Of a stretch of 64,000 bases of DNA, positions 45,511-54,518 are shown in pieces. The stretch spans positions 1 through 64,000 of the forward strand of contig CAKOSH010000001.1 of the NCBI GenBank assembly GCA_934102215.1, written 5' to 3'. A model generated the notes under the pieces. It was not told the origin of the DNA and did not search any database. It saw nothing but the letters and a program-made list of their open reading frames with translations. Within the stretch, counting starts at the first letter, position 1. Each line of letters begins with the position of its first letter. The stretch is from an uncultured Bacilli bacterium. Its GTDB lineage: Bacteria; Bacillota_I; Bacilli_A; RF39; UBA660. The translations under genes were made by a program, and so were the position numbers.

Positions 45511-48426
45511 TTATTCAACAGACTTCAATGATTCAACCATCTTTATCTTCTTTAATGCAAAGTATGTAGCAATATTAACAAGTATTGTAAATCCAAGTGT
45601 TATAAGTAATGAATAAATATAACTATATATAGATATTTTAGGACTAAACATTGTCATATCAAATTCACATGTTTTAATTAAATACATTGTAAGAACATAT
45701 CCAATTAAACATCCAAAAGCCATCCCTATTACTGTAAGAATTGTATTTTCTCTTGATACATATTTATATACTTCACTATCATAAAAACCTAGTACTTTTA
45801 TAGATGCAAGTTCTCTTTTTCTTTCACTAATATTTATATTTGATAAATTATATAATACTACGAATGCTAAAAGTCCTGCTGAAACTATTAATATTATAGT
45901 TATACTTCCAAGATTTTTCATCGCATCATCAAATATACTTCTACTAAGTGAATTATATGTTAATTTAGAAACTGAATCATATTCTTTTAACTTCTTTGAT
46001 AATGCATTTCTACTTTCTTCAGTTAAATTATTTATTTTAACAAACATTGTATTAAATGAATCACTATTATATTCTTTTTTACTCATATATATATAATGCA
46101 TAATATAGTTTTCTGTACTTCCACCTACTTTAGTCTTATATGTATTATCATTAAGTTTAATATCAAGTTCATCATCATTCTTAAGTTTTAATAATTTATA
46201 TAATTTTTCACTAACAATAACTTTATCATTCAAGTCATAATATTCATTTGTTCTTCTATTTTTTATTTGAATAAAATCTTTATAATCTTCAAAAGGTATT
46301 ATTATTTGAATAGTTTGATTAGTATCTATATTAGTAAGTTCTATTGAATCTTTATCTGCTTTTAATGTTTTACTAAATTCTTTAAATTTAGATATTTCTT
46401 CATAATCTTTATTTATATTTTTATTATCTTTATCAAATGTTATTTCTAAGTCATAACTAAATATTTTTTCATATTGATTAGGTACCATATCAGTAATACA
46501 ATCTTGAAGCCCAAATCCTGCGATTATAAGTCCTGTACATCCGCTTATACCTAGTATTGTCATTAAGAATCTTTTCTTATATCTAAATACATTTCTTACT
46601 GTTACTTTTCTTGAGAATGATAGATGATGCCATATAAATGGTATTCTTTCAAGTAATACTCTTTTACCTGCTTTAGGACTTTTTGGTCTTAGAAGTTCTG
46701 CTGGTACTTCTTTAAGTGACTTTTTAACTGCTAAGTATGTTGATAACATAATACATCCTATCGCAATTAATGTTCCAATTAAGTAACTTACTAAATCAAC
46801 TTTACTAACAAATTCACCAAGAGTATACATTAAACTATACATGCCATATATAATTTTAGGTATTGTTTTAGTACCAATTATTACTCCAAGTATTGAACCT
46901 ATTACACTAGCAAGTAATGCATATAACATATATTTAAATAATATTTGATTATCTTCATATCCTAGTGACTTTAATGTACCAAGTTCACTTCTTTCTTCTT
47001 CTACCATTCTTGTCATAGTAGTAAGGCTAACAAGTATTGCTACTAAATAGAATAGTACTGGGAATACTTTAGCTATTTTAGCAATTCTTTCTGAATCTTG
47101 TGAAAATTGGTAATATCCAAGATTAGAATCTAAATCAAGAACATACCATTCTGGTTTTTCAAGTTCATCTATTTCTTTTCTAGCATCTTCTATTTTCTTA
47201 TATGCATCTTCAAATTCAGTATCTGCTTTTTTTCTATTATCAGCTAGTTCAACTTTAGAACTCTCTAATTTCTTTTTAGCATTTTCAATTTTTGCTCTAC
47301 CAGATTTAATCTCATTATAAGTTTTAGTTTCTTGTTTTAATAAAGTATTATAACCATTATTTATAGTAGTAAGTGTCTTTTCAAGATTACTTAATTGTAC
47401 TTTTAATTCTGTAGTATCCATCCCAACACTTTCCATATATGCTATATTCTTTTTTAGTTCACTAATACCATTTTCTACTTCTTTTTTATTATTATTTAAT
47501 TCTTTCTTTTTATTTGCAAATTCAGTTTTAGCTTTCTTTTCATTATTATTTAGTTTAGTTAAGTTACTTTTAAGTTCTTTTTCAGTCTTATTAATCTTAT
47601 CTAAAGCATCATCTAATTTTTTATAAGTATCTTCCTTCTCTTTATTATATTTTTCAATATTATCATTTAATTCTTTTAAAGCATCATTCTTTTCATCATT
47701 AAATCTTTTATCTCTATACTCATCACTAATACTTTCTAATTTCTTTACTTCGCTATCTCTTAAAGAAATATATTTATCACTAAAAGTACTATCATCTGTT
47801 TTTAAATCTATATATGCTAAATGAAATACATCACTATCAAAATTAGTTATTAATGAATACATATAAAAATTAACTTTACCATTTAATAATTTAGTACTTC
47901 CTCTTTCAAGTGATACATATAATGGACTTTTAACAAATCCTACTATTGTTAATTCTTTTTCTTTAAGAATATCATCATCAATAGTAATTTTATCTCCAAG
48001 TTTATAGTGTCCTACATCTTTATTTTTTTCTATAACACATTCGTTATTACTTTGAGGAAGTCTTCCTTCAGTAACAATTAGCTTATTCATAGTCGCATTT
48101 TTATCATATGAATGTACTTTTGCTACATAATCATCATCTATATGTATAAGTGTATCAAAACTATAAGCTCCTTCAACATTATATCCTTTATTTTTTAAGT
48201 CATTTATTTCATCATCAGTTATTCCCCAGGTACTCATAATAGATATATCATAAACATTTTCTTTCTTGAAATACGCATCTAAACTATCTTTCATATTAGG
48301 TGATGTTTCTCTTATACCTGTAAAGAATCCTACTCCTAAAAGTACTATTACTAATATGGATATAAATCTATTGAATGTTTGTTTGATACTTACAAAACTT
48401 TGTTTAATAAGTGTTTTCACTACCAT
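45511..48426 (-). CDS. FtsX/MacB-type ABC permease with extracellular coiled coil
   Basis: A 971-residue permease with two FtsX cores. One helix near the N-terminus (about 20-38) is followed by a large extracellular domain. That domain includes a long coiled coil (about 250-435, ELNDNIEKYNKEKEDTYKKL and similar Lys/Glu/Asn-rich heptads). Three helices then follow (about 470-570), a second N-terminal-like helix (about 640), another extracellular domain and a last helix trio (about 850-965). The coiled coil resembles those in mechanotransmission ABC systems. The start overlaps the ATPase gene stop by 7 bp. Substrate unknown. Confidence 0.9.
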   Translation of the reverse strand: MVVKTLIKQSFVSIKQTFNRFISILVIVLLGVGFFTGIRETSPNMKDSLDAYFKKENVYDISIMSTWGITDDEINDLKNKGYNVEGAYSFDTLIHIDDDYVAKVHSYDKNATMNKLIVTEGRLPQSNNECVIEKNKDVGHYKLGDKITIDDDILKEKELTIVGFVKSPLYVSLERGSTKLLNGKVNFYMYSLITNFDSDVFHLAYIDLKTDDSTFSDKYISLRDSEVKKLESISDEYRDKRFNDEKNDALKELNDNIEKYNKEKEDTYKKLDDALDKINKTEKELKSNLTKLNNNEKKAKTEFANKKKELNNNKKEVENGISELKKNIAYMESVGMDTTELKVQLSNLEKTLTTINNGYNTLLKQETKTYNEIKSGRAKIENAKKKLESSKVELADNRKKADTEFEDAYKKIEDARKEIDELEKPEWYVLDLDSNLGYYQFSQDSERIAKIAKVFPVLFYLVAILVSLTTMTRMVEEERSELGTLKSLGYEDNQILFKYMLYALLASVIGSILGVIIGTKTIPKIIYGMYSLMYTLGEFVSKVDLVSYLIGTLIAIGCIMLSTYLAVKKSLKEVPAELLRPKSPKAGKRVLLERIPFIWHHLSFSRKVTVRNVFRYKKRFLMTILGISGCTGLIIAGFGLQDCITDMVPNQYEKIFSYDLEITFDKDNKNINKDYEEISKFKEFSKTLKADKDSIELTNIDTNQTIQIIIPFEDYKDFIQIKNRRTNEYYDLNDKVIVSEKLYKLLKLKNDDELDIKLNDNTYKTKVGGSTENYIMHYIYMSKKEYNSDSFNTMFVKINNLTEESRNALSKKLKEYDSVSKLTYNSLSRSIFDDAMKNLGSITIILIVSAGLLAFVVLYNLSNINISERKRELASIKVLGFYDSEVYKYVSRENTILTVIGMAFGCLIGYVLTMYLIKTCEFDMTMFSPKISIYSYIYSLLITLGFTILVNIATYFALKKIKMVESLKSVE

Positions 48427-49121
48427 TCAATCCTTTCTATATCTACTGGTTTTTTATTTATTTTTATTTCTTCTACTTTGCCACTCTTAAATTTAATTAC
48501 TTTATCAGCCATTGGCGCTATTGCACTATTATGAGTTATTATTATTACTGTCATTTTTCTTTTTCTACATGTATCTTGAAGTAATTTTAATATTTGTTTT
48601 CCTGTAACATAATCTAGTGCTCCTGTTGGCTCATCACATAATAAAACATTTGGATTTTTAGCAAGAGCCCTTGCAATAGACACTCTTTGTTGTTCTCCTC
48701 CTGATAATTGTGCTGGAAAATTATTAAGTCTATCTTTAAGTCCAACATTTATTAGTGTTTCTCTTGGTGATAATGAATTTTTACATATTTCAGTTGCTAG
48801 TTCTACATTTTCAAGTGCTGTTAAATTTTGAATTAAATTATAAAATTGAAATACAAATCCAATATTAGTTCTTCTATATTTAATTAGTTGTTTCTTATTA
48901 TATTTAGTTATATCTTTTTTAGCAACAATTATTTCACCGGTAGTGGCTTTATCCATACCACCTAGTATATTTAATGCAGTTGTTTTACCAGCACCACTAT
49001 GTCCTAAAATACAAACAAGTTCTCCTTGCTCTATCTCAAAGTTAACATTTTCAAGTGCTTTTACTTCTACTTCACCTGAATTATATATTTTACTAACATT
49101 TTTAAACTGTATGTATGACAT
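48420..49121 (-). CDS. ABC transporter ATPase (LolD/MacB type)
   Basis: A 233-residue ATPase. The start at 49121 ([13 protein letters not shown]) has GTGAGGTGG 7 bp upstream and is preferred over an in-frame GTG. Walker A is [16 protein letters not shown]-loop FVFQFYNL, signature [14 protein letters not shown], Walker [14 protein letters not shown]-loop IITHN. It pairs with the large permease that follows. Confidence 0.95.
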   Translation of the reverse strand: MSYIQFKNVSKIYNSGEVEVKALENVNFEIEQGELVCILGHSGAGKTTALNILGGMDKATTGEIIVAKKDITKYNKKQLIKYRRTNIGFVFQFYNLIQNLTALENVELATEICKNSLSPRETLINVGLKDRLNNFPAQLSGGEQQRVSIARALAKNPNVLLCDEPTGALDYVTGKQILKLLQDTCRKRKMTVIIITHNSAIAPMADKVIKFKSGKVEEIKINKKPVDIERIEW

Positions 49122-49179
49122 ATAAACCACCTCACTTACAAATATATTTTATCATAATTATATATATTTTTCATTTAAA

Positions 49180-49217
49180 AATAAAAGACCATTAACAAAT
49201 TTATTGTCAACAGTCTA
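49180..49217 (-). terminator. Terminator after the LppM-like lipoprotein gene
   Basis: Minus strand: GACTGTTGACAA...TTGTTAATGGTC with one internal mismatch pair set, then TTTTATTTTT. Confidence 0.6.
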
Positions 49218-49233
49218 AATCACTTTTTATAAT

Positions 49234-50862
49234 TTATTTTATTTCTGTTATTTCAGGTGTAATTATTTTTATTTCTTTTGGTTTATCTTCTATAATAATT
49301 TCATCTGGTTTAGTATTTTGTGATGTAATAAACATTGGTTCTTTTTCAGGTTCTTTTTCTTTTACTACATGTGGTATTTCATAAGGTAAAGTATATTCAT
49401 ATGACCCAGTAACAACATTATTTTGATTATGCAAATTATTTACTTCTTTAGTTGTATTATCTGATAAATTAGTTTTATTAGAAATATTATTACCATTTAA
49501 AGTACTTATTCTATCAATAACATTATTGATTCTTTCTGTATTACTTATTCTATTAACACTATCAATTTTACTTGAAGTACTTATCTTACTAACATTATTA
49601 TCTACAACACTATTAGTAGTTTTATTTGCTGTAGTCATTTTATCAATGCTATTATTAATAATATTTGAAGTATTATCTCCATTTGAAATTTGGGAATTTC
49701 TTAAAATATCATTTCTACTTGGAACATCAACTTTATCTTGAACATCAGCATTATTTGAAATATCAACATTCTTCGTAACATTATCATTGCTACTTTGAAG
49801 TTTCTTTTCATTTGTAACATTATTATTTGTTACCATTTCAGGTTCTGGTATTGACGCTTCACTTCCTCTATCAATGAAACCACCCATCGCATCAAGTTCA
49901 CTTTCTATACTTGGATCATAATCAGTATGAATAGGTTTATCTTCTAAAGTATCCACTACTTTACTTTTCTTTTTCTTATTAATAAACATAATCAAAACAA
50001 TAACTATAGCTATTAATAATAAAGTTCCTCCACCCAACATATAAATATTATTCATATTTAGCATTTCAAAACTACAAATAACTAAAGTAGACCCTTCATC
50101 CTTAAAATTCCATGTTAATTTTTTATGATCATCACTAGTAGAACTAGCATTTGATGAACCAACTTTTACAGGTAAATTAATAGTTAATTTATATGAAATT
50201 TCTCTTGATAATTTTTCTATTTTAGCATTTAATTCTTTTTTATAATTATCATAACCATCTACATATGTTTGACAATTAGTAATATCATTAGTATTAGTAG
50301 TATTTTTTTTATTCTTATTTTTATCATCAACTTTACTAGCGTTTTCAATCATACTTACACAATTAGTATATTTAGTTTCATCAAAAACTTCATCAGTAAC
50401 ACTAATTTTATATGGATTATTTGCTATAAACAATGTTTCTAAATCACTTAAGGCATCTCTAGTATAATTATATTCAATAGTATAATTATTTTTAAAAAAT
50501 CCTTTTTCTACTTTTATAAGACTTTTATCATTAAAATCTTTATTTAAAAATTTATCTATATCTAATTTATCAAGATTAGTATTTGAAACATCATCTAATT
50601 TATATTCCTTTTTACCAACAATACCTGTATATCCATTTTCTTTTTTTGTTTCAATCTTTAATCCATCTCTTTTGATATTTTCTGTATTAGTAAACGAATT
50701 TAAAAATTCTTCACCATATTCATCACTCATCAAAGCAGACTTTTCTATACTAATATTTTTATTTTTATCTATATTTATTATTGTATCTGTTTTAACAAAA
50801 CCACATGAAAATGTAAAAATTGTTAAAATAGAACATATACTTAATAATTTTTTCATTAACAT
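49234..50862 (-). CDS. Lipoprotein with LppM-like domain, membrane helix and Ser/Asn-rich tail
   Basis: A 542-residue protein. The N-terminus (MKKLLSICSILTIFTFSCGF) is a lipoprotein signal with the lipid Cys at about residue 20. The next 240 residues (DTIINIDKNKNISIEKSALM and on) recall the LppM/DUF3153 fold, at low certainty. A transmembrane helix follows (about 273-293, GGGTLLLIAIVIVLIMFI), then a basic stop-transfer and about 245 residues of Asn/Ser/Thr/Asp-rich sequence ending in a Pro/Glu/Ile segment (KEPEKEPMFITSQNTKPDEI). Thus the protein seems held at both ends, with a disordered cytoplasmic tail like two other proteins here. Confidence 0.75.
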   Translation of the reverse strand: MLMKKLLSICSILTIFTFSCGFVKTDTIINIDKNKNISIEKSALMSDEYGEEFLNSFTNTENIKRDGLKIETKKENGYTGIVGKKEYKLDDVSNTNLDKLDIDKFLNKDFNDKSLIKVEKGFFKNNYTIEYNYTRDALSDLETLFIANNPYKISVTDEVFDETKYTNCVSMIENASKVDDKNKNKKNTTNTNDITNCQTYVDGYDNYKKELNAKIEKLSREISYKLTINLPVKVGSSNASSTSDDHKKLTWNFKDEGSTLVICSFEMLNMNNIYMLGGGTLLLIAIVIVLIMFINKKKKSKVVDTLEDKPIHTDYDPSIESELDAMGGFIDRGSEASIPEPEMVTNNNVTNEKKLQSSNDNVTKNVDISNNADVQDKVDVPSRNDILRNSQISNGDNTSNIINNSIDKMTTANKTTNSVVDNNVSKISTSSKIDSVNRISNTERINNVIDRISTLNGNNISNKTNLSDNTTKEVNNLHNQNNVVTGSYEYTLPYEIPHVVKEKEPEKEPMFITSQNTKPDEIIIEDKPKEIKIITPEITEIK

Positions 50863-50927
50863 CTATCCTTTTTACACTTTTATACATAAAGTATAACACA
50901 TAATGAAACAATTGATATATAAAAATA

Positions 50928-50957
50928 AACATTTATGTGTAAAATTACATAAATGTT
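50928..50957 (-). terminator. Terminator overlapping the end of the helical-protein gene
   Basis: Minus strand: AACATTTATG-10 nt-CATAAATGTT, then TATTTTTATAT. The stop codon at 50945 is in the loop. Confidence 0.8.
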
Positions 50958-51394
50958 TTAAGATTTTCTATTTCTTTTTGTTGAAATTTCAATAATTCTT
51001 TAGCAAGTTTCAAAGTACTTTTATCTACTTCTTCCTTGTAATTCTTTATTTTAGTTTCCATTTCAACTATTCCCATGGTAAATCCTTCAGCAAGCATACT
51101 CGCAATAGCAGCATCACTATTATCTTTTATAGTTTCCATCATTATTCCCATAGAACTCATCATTTTTGACATTATGTTTTGTGTTGGCAGTTCTAATTTA
51201 GCTTTCTTAATCAAATTTTCACTCTTTTTCTTATAAAGTTCATATACTTTTAGTTCATCTTCAAGTAATTTCTTAATTTTATTATCTTTGTTCTTTAATG
51301 TTGTTAATAACTTGTTAGTACTATAACTTCCCATATATGATACATCATAAATATGCATTAATAATTCATTTTTTTCTTTCATTTCATTCACCAT
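50945..51394 (-). CDS. Small helical protein, unknown function
   Basis: A 149-residue, almost wholly helical protein that could be a four-helix bundle, with Met-rich middle (NIMSKMMSSMGIMMETIKDN) and no membrane segment. It resembles ferritin-like or DUF305-like bundles only in general form and lacks a clear metal-ligand set. The ATG four codons in (51382) has a better ribosome site (GGTGA) than the first. Divergent from gmk. Confidence 0.65.
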   Translation of the reverse strand: MVNEMKEKNELLMHIYDVSYMGSYSTNKLLTTLKNKDNKIKKLLEDELKVYELYKKKSENLIKKAKLELPTQNIMSKMMSSMGIMMETIKDNSDAAIASMLAEGFTMGIVEMETKIKNYKEEVDKSTLKLAKELLKFQQKEIENLKTFM

Positions 51395-51461
51395 TAATAT
51401 TATTTACTATTATATTTATTTTATACTTATTTTTTGTTAAAATATTTTAAAGAGGTATATT

Positions 51462-52118
51462 ATGATAAAAGAAAATAATCAAGGTATTTTAGTAGTAGTA
51501 TCAGGCCCATCAGGTTGTGGAAAAAGTACATTAAACGATTTACTTTTAAAATCAAGAAAGAACATAACAATGTCAATATCAGACACAACTAGAAATCCTA
51601 GAGGTGAAGAAAAAGATGGTGTTGAATATAATTTTTTAACAAAAGAACAGTTTGAAAAAAACATCGAGAATGATAAATATTTAGAATATGCAACAGTGCA
51701 TTCTCATTATTATGGAACACCTAAACATAATATTAATAAATTACTTAAAAGTGGTATTGATGTTATATTAGAAATAGACATTGAAGGTGCTAGAAAAGTA
51801 AAAGAAAAATGTCCCAATGCTGTATTTATATTTATAATGCCACCATCTATGGAAATACTAAAAGATAGACTCATGGGAAGAAAAACAGAATCAAAAGAAC
51901 AACTTGTTGAAAGATTCAAAGCAGCATACAAAGAAATAAACGAAGTCACTAAATACAATTATGTTATAGTAAATGATGATTTAAATGAATCACTTCTTAA
52001 AATGAATAGTATTCTTGAATGTGAAAGATGTAGAGTAGATAGAATTGAAGATGTATACCTTGGTAATCAAGAAGAAATGATACACGAATTACTTGTAGAT
52101 TTTGATAATGAAAACTAG
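51462..52118 (+). CDS. gmk: Guanylate kinase
   Basis: Guanylate kinase, 218 residues, converting GMP to GDP. The P-loop is SGPSGCGKSTLN; the GMP-binding region has SISDTTRNPRGEEKDGVEYN and EYATVHSHYYGTP; DVILEIDIEGARKVK follows. AAGAGG precedes the ATG. The rpoZ and coaBC genes that often follow gmk are absent; the next gene is convergent. Confidence 0.97.
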   Translation: MIKENNQGILVVVSGPSGCGKSTLNDLLLKSRKNITMSISDTTRNPRGEEKDGVEYNFLTKEQFEKNIENDKYLEYATVHSHYYGTPKHNINKLLKSGIDVILEIDIEGARKVKEKCPNAVFIFIMPPSMEILKDRLMGRKTESKEQLVERFKAAYKEINEVTKYNYVIVNDDLNESLLKMNSILECERCRVDRIEDVYLGNQEEMIHELLVDFDNEN

Positions 52119-52137
52119 TCCAATATGAACTAGTTTT
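52111..52137. terminator. Terminator shared by gmk and the convergent transglutaminase-like gene
   Basis: AAAACTAGT-9 nt-ACTAGTTTT, overlapping the gmk stop (52116-52118) and touching the stop of the convergent gene at 52136. Confidence 0.75.
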
Positions 52138-53065
52138 ATAATGTCTTATTATTTTCTAAGTCATCAAATAATGAATTACTTTTACTTTTCCATCCACTAT
52201 TTAACATAGATTTTATATTTTCTTTTGATGAATTAAATAGTCCTAAATTAGGAGTATATAAATACCATGAATCTGTATCTACAAATTTAAATACTGTCGC
52301 AAGTTCTTCATTATTTTCTCTTTGTGATGTCAAATGATATTCTTTAAATCTTGACTTTAATACTTCTATAAATAATTTATTTAGATACATCTTTCCTTCA
52401 TGAGCTCCTCTAAACTTAGGAGTAATTGTATTTAACATCATTATTTTATAATTTAATATTTCTTCCTCTGTCATACTACTATAATCCATATTATTTAGTT
52501 TACTTTTTAAATCATTAATTCTTTTATCAGTATATTCTCCATATTTAATAAGTCCATATTTTTTATCAATACTTTCACATTCAACTAAAGGCATAATATC
52601 ATATTTGCCATCAGGGCTTGTATAGCCAAAATGTTTTGTTTGGCAACCACTTTGTATTAAATACAAATCTAAAGTAAGATCAAGTAAATACTTTTCACCA
52701 TTACTAAGCTCTACTGCATTTGCCCTATGTTTAGGACCAACAATACCTCTTACATTATCACTTGTTTCAACTATTTTACCCTTGCATTCTGGACCTAAAC
52801 TATTTATAACAATATTCATAATCTCCGCTATTTGTATACATGTTTGAAAACCACCAATATAATCTTCTTCAAAATTAAGTTCTTTTGTTACAATATCAGG
52901 ATGATTAGCAATTCTATAATCATAACTAAATAAATCACCTAACTTAATGTAAACCCATCTTATTTGCTCAATATAACTAGCATTTTTAGGCATATTAAAC
53001 AATATCAAATTAATATCTGCTATAATATTATTGTCATTAATATCTTTTTTATTTATCTTTTCCAT
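52136..53065 (-). CDS. Transglutaminase-like cysteine protease fold protein
   Basis: A 309-residue cytoplasmic-looking protein; the start at 53065 (MEKINKKDIN) is chosen because the upstream extension lies inside the divergent gene. It has a Cys-His-Asp arrangement of the transglutaminase/papain-like kind: Cys76 in GGFQTCIQIAEIM, His113 in KHRANAVEL, and Asp129 or Asp133 in LLDLTLDLYL. The C-terminal part (about 165-309) is helical and unassigned. No signal peptide is seen. The predicted transcription start coincides with the start codon, so the mRNA is probably leaderless. Confidence 0.8.
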   Translation of the reverse strand: MEKINKKDINDNNIIADINLILFNMPKNASYIEQIRWVYIKLGDLFSYDYRIANHPDIVTKELNFEEDYIGGFQTCIQIAEIMNIVINSLGPECKGKIVETSDNVRGIVGPKHRANAVELSNGEKYLLDLTLDLYLIQSGCQTKHFGYTSPDGKYDIMPLVECESIDKKYGLIKYGEYTDKRINDLKSKLNNMDYSSMTEEEILNYKIMMLNTITPKFRGAHEGKMYLNKLFIEVLKSRFKEYHLTSQRENNEELATVFKFVDTDSWYLYTPNLGLFNSSKENIKSMLNSGWKSKSNSLFDDLENNKTL

Positions 53066-53067
53066 AC

Positions 53068-53085
53068 ATTTATTATATAATAAAT
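53068..53085. promoter_or_regulatory. 18-bp perfect palindrome acting as a divergent promoter
   Basis: ATTTATTATATAATAAAT is identical on both strands and holds TATAAT reading right (53076-53081) and left (53077-53072). The two start codons (53088 plus, 53065 minus) lie 7 nt past each -10, so both mRNAs would start at or next to their start codon. No ribosome site fits in the 22-bp gap. The -35 elements are poor. Confidence 0.6.
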
Positions 53086-53087
53086 AT

Positions 53088-54263
53088 ATGAAAAAGAAAA
53101 TGTTAATAATTTGTTTATTATTTATGATATGTGGTTGTAAAAAAGAAGAAAAGGAAACTATTGTTGATAAAATATCTTCAAAAGACAATCTTGTTTTTGA
53201 ATACGCTGATAAAATTAAATTATATGATTTAGTTAATACAGAAGAAAAATTAACAAGTTATAATAATTATATAGATACATATAAACTTGGCAATAATGAA
53301 GTAAGTATCGACTATATAAATAGTGAAAATAAGAAAAAGAAATACAAAGTTACATATGAAATAGTTGATACTACAAAACCTATCATATTGCTTTCTTCAT
53401 CAGTAACAGCTTATAAAGGTAATAACGTTAATCTTGTTAATAAAGCAATATGTGCTGATAACTACGATAAAAAACCTAATTGTTATATTGAAGGAGATTA
53501 CGATATTAATAAAATTGGTAAATATAATTTAAAATATATCGCAGTAGATTCAAATAATAATAAGAATGAAAAAGAATTTGTATTAGATGTAAAAGAAAAA
53601 AAGAAAAGTAATAATAATACAAGTACAAGTAGAAATAAATATTTAATTAAAGACTTAATCAAAGAACATAAAAATGATAAGACAATGATTGGTATAGATG
53701 TTTCTTCATGGCAAGGTAATGTTGACTTTAAAAAAGTTAAAAATGCTGGTGTTGAATTTGTTATCATTAGAATTGGATTTGGTCATAAAAATGGTGAAAT
53801 CATTTATGATAATAGATTTAATGAATATTTAAAAAATGCTAAAGCAAATGGTCTTAAAGTTGGATTATACTTCTATTCTTATGCTAAAAATATAAAAGAA
53901 TCTAATGAACAAGCAAAATGGATTATAAAAGAATTAAATGGTGAAACACTTGATTTACCTATCGCATTTGATTGGGAAATATTTAATGGATTTAATAATT
54001 ATAATTTAAGTTTGACTGACCTAAATCTAATTGGTGAATCATTTATAAAAGAAATAAACAATGCAGATTATGAAGGAATGCTTTATAGTAGTAAATATTA
54101 TTTAGAAAATATGTGGAACTTAAATGAATATAAAACATGGCTTGCTCATTATATAGATAAAACTAATTATAAAGGTGAATACTACATATGGCAACTTTCT
54201 AATACAGGTAAAGTTGATGGAATAAACGGAGATGTTGATTTAGACATTTTGTATTTGAAATAG
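53088..54263 (+). CDS. GH25 lysozyme lipoprotein
   Basis: A 391-residue lipoprotein muramidase. The signal MKKKMLIICLLFMICGC has the lipid Cys17. Residues about 25-170 are beta-rich and include an Ig-like/DUF5011-type module (VDTTKPIILLSSSVTAYKGN). A Ser/Asn/Lys linker leads to the GH25 domain (about 198-391), with Asp204 in IGIDVSSWQG and the catalytic pair Asp295/Glu297 in PIAFDWEIFN. It would cut the glycan strand of peptidoglycan outside the membrane. The start is chosen at 53088; the longer ORF runs into the divergent gene. Confidence 0.93.
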   Translation: MKKKMLIICLLFMICGCKKEEKETIVDKISSKDNLVFEYADKIKLYDLVNTEEKLTSYNNYIDTYKLGNNEVSIDYINSENKKKKYKVTYEIVDTTKPIILLSSSVTAYKGNNVNLVNKAICADNYDKKPNCYIEGDYDINKIGKYNLKYIAVDSNNNKNEKEFVLDVKEKKKSNNNTSTSRNKYLIKDLIKEHKNDKTMIGIDVSSWQGNVDFKKVKNAGVEFVIIRIGFGHKNGEIIYDNRFNEYLKNAKANGLKVGLYFYSYAKNIKESNEQAKWIIKELNGETLDLPIAFDWEIFNGFNNYNLSLTDLNLIGESFIKEINNADYEGMLYSSKYYLENMWNLNEYKTWLAHYIDKTNYKGEYYIWQLSNTGKVDGINGDVDLDILYLK

Positions 54264-54269
54264 AAGATA

Positions 54270-54299
54270 CATTCTTTCATACTGGAGTGTATTTTTTAT
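54270..54299 (+). terminator. Terminator after the GH25 gene
   Basis: ATACATTC-loop-GAGTGTAT with one G-U pair, then TTTTTTATT. Confidence 0.7.
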
Positions 54300-54446
54300 T
54301 GAATAGTTTTTTATATTCTATTGTGAACTATTGTATATATTTTTTAAAAAATAACAATATTTTACGTTTTATTGTATATTTTTGCTGCTTTTATATAATT
54401 TTATACACTGTACTGTGAAAATAAATATTTAAAACACCAAAAAGCA

Positions 54447-54495
54447 AGTTATCGACCACTTTTAGACATATAAGCATGTAAATTGGTCGATAACT
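54447..54495. repeat. 12-bp inverted repeat with 25-nt loop
   Basis: AGTTATCGACCA (54447-54458) and TGGTCGATAACT (54484-54495) are perfect inverted copies. It lies 24 bp past the ppaC stop with T-rich sequence beyond, so it may be a long terminator; the arms are GC-richer than the surroundings, which also fits a protein-binding or recombination site. Confidence 0.7.
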
Positions 54496-54518
54496 CACTA
54501 ATTTTATCATTTTTTCTA

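Noticed and set aside
50945..51394. DGR accessory protein Avd
   Set aside because: It is a small helical protein, but lies 13 kb from the target, is not strongly basic and is not next to a reverse transcriptase.
53031..53087. Upstream extension of the lysozyme gene
   Set aside because: It would overlap the divergent gene and put 19 residues before a clear lipoprotein signal; the ATG at 53088 fits better.
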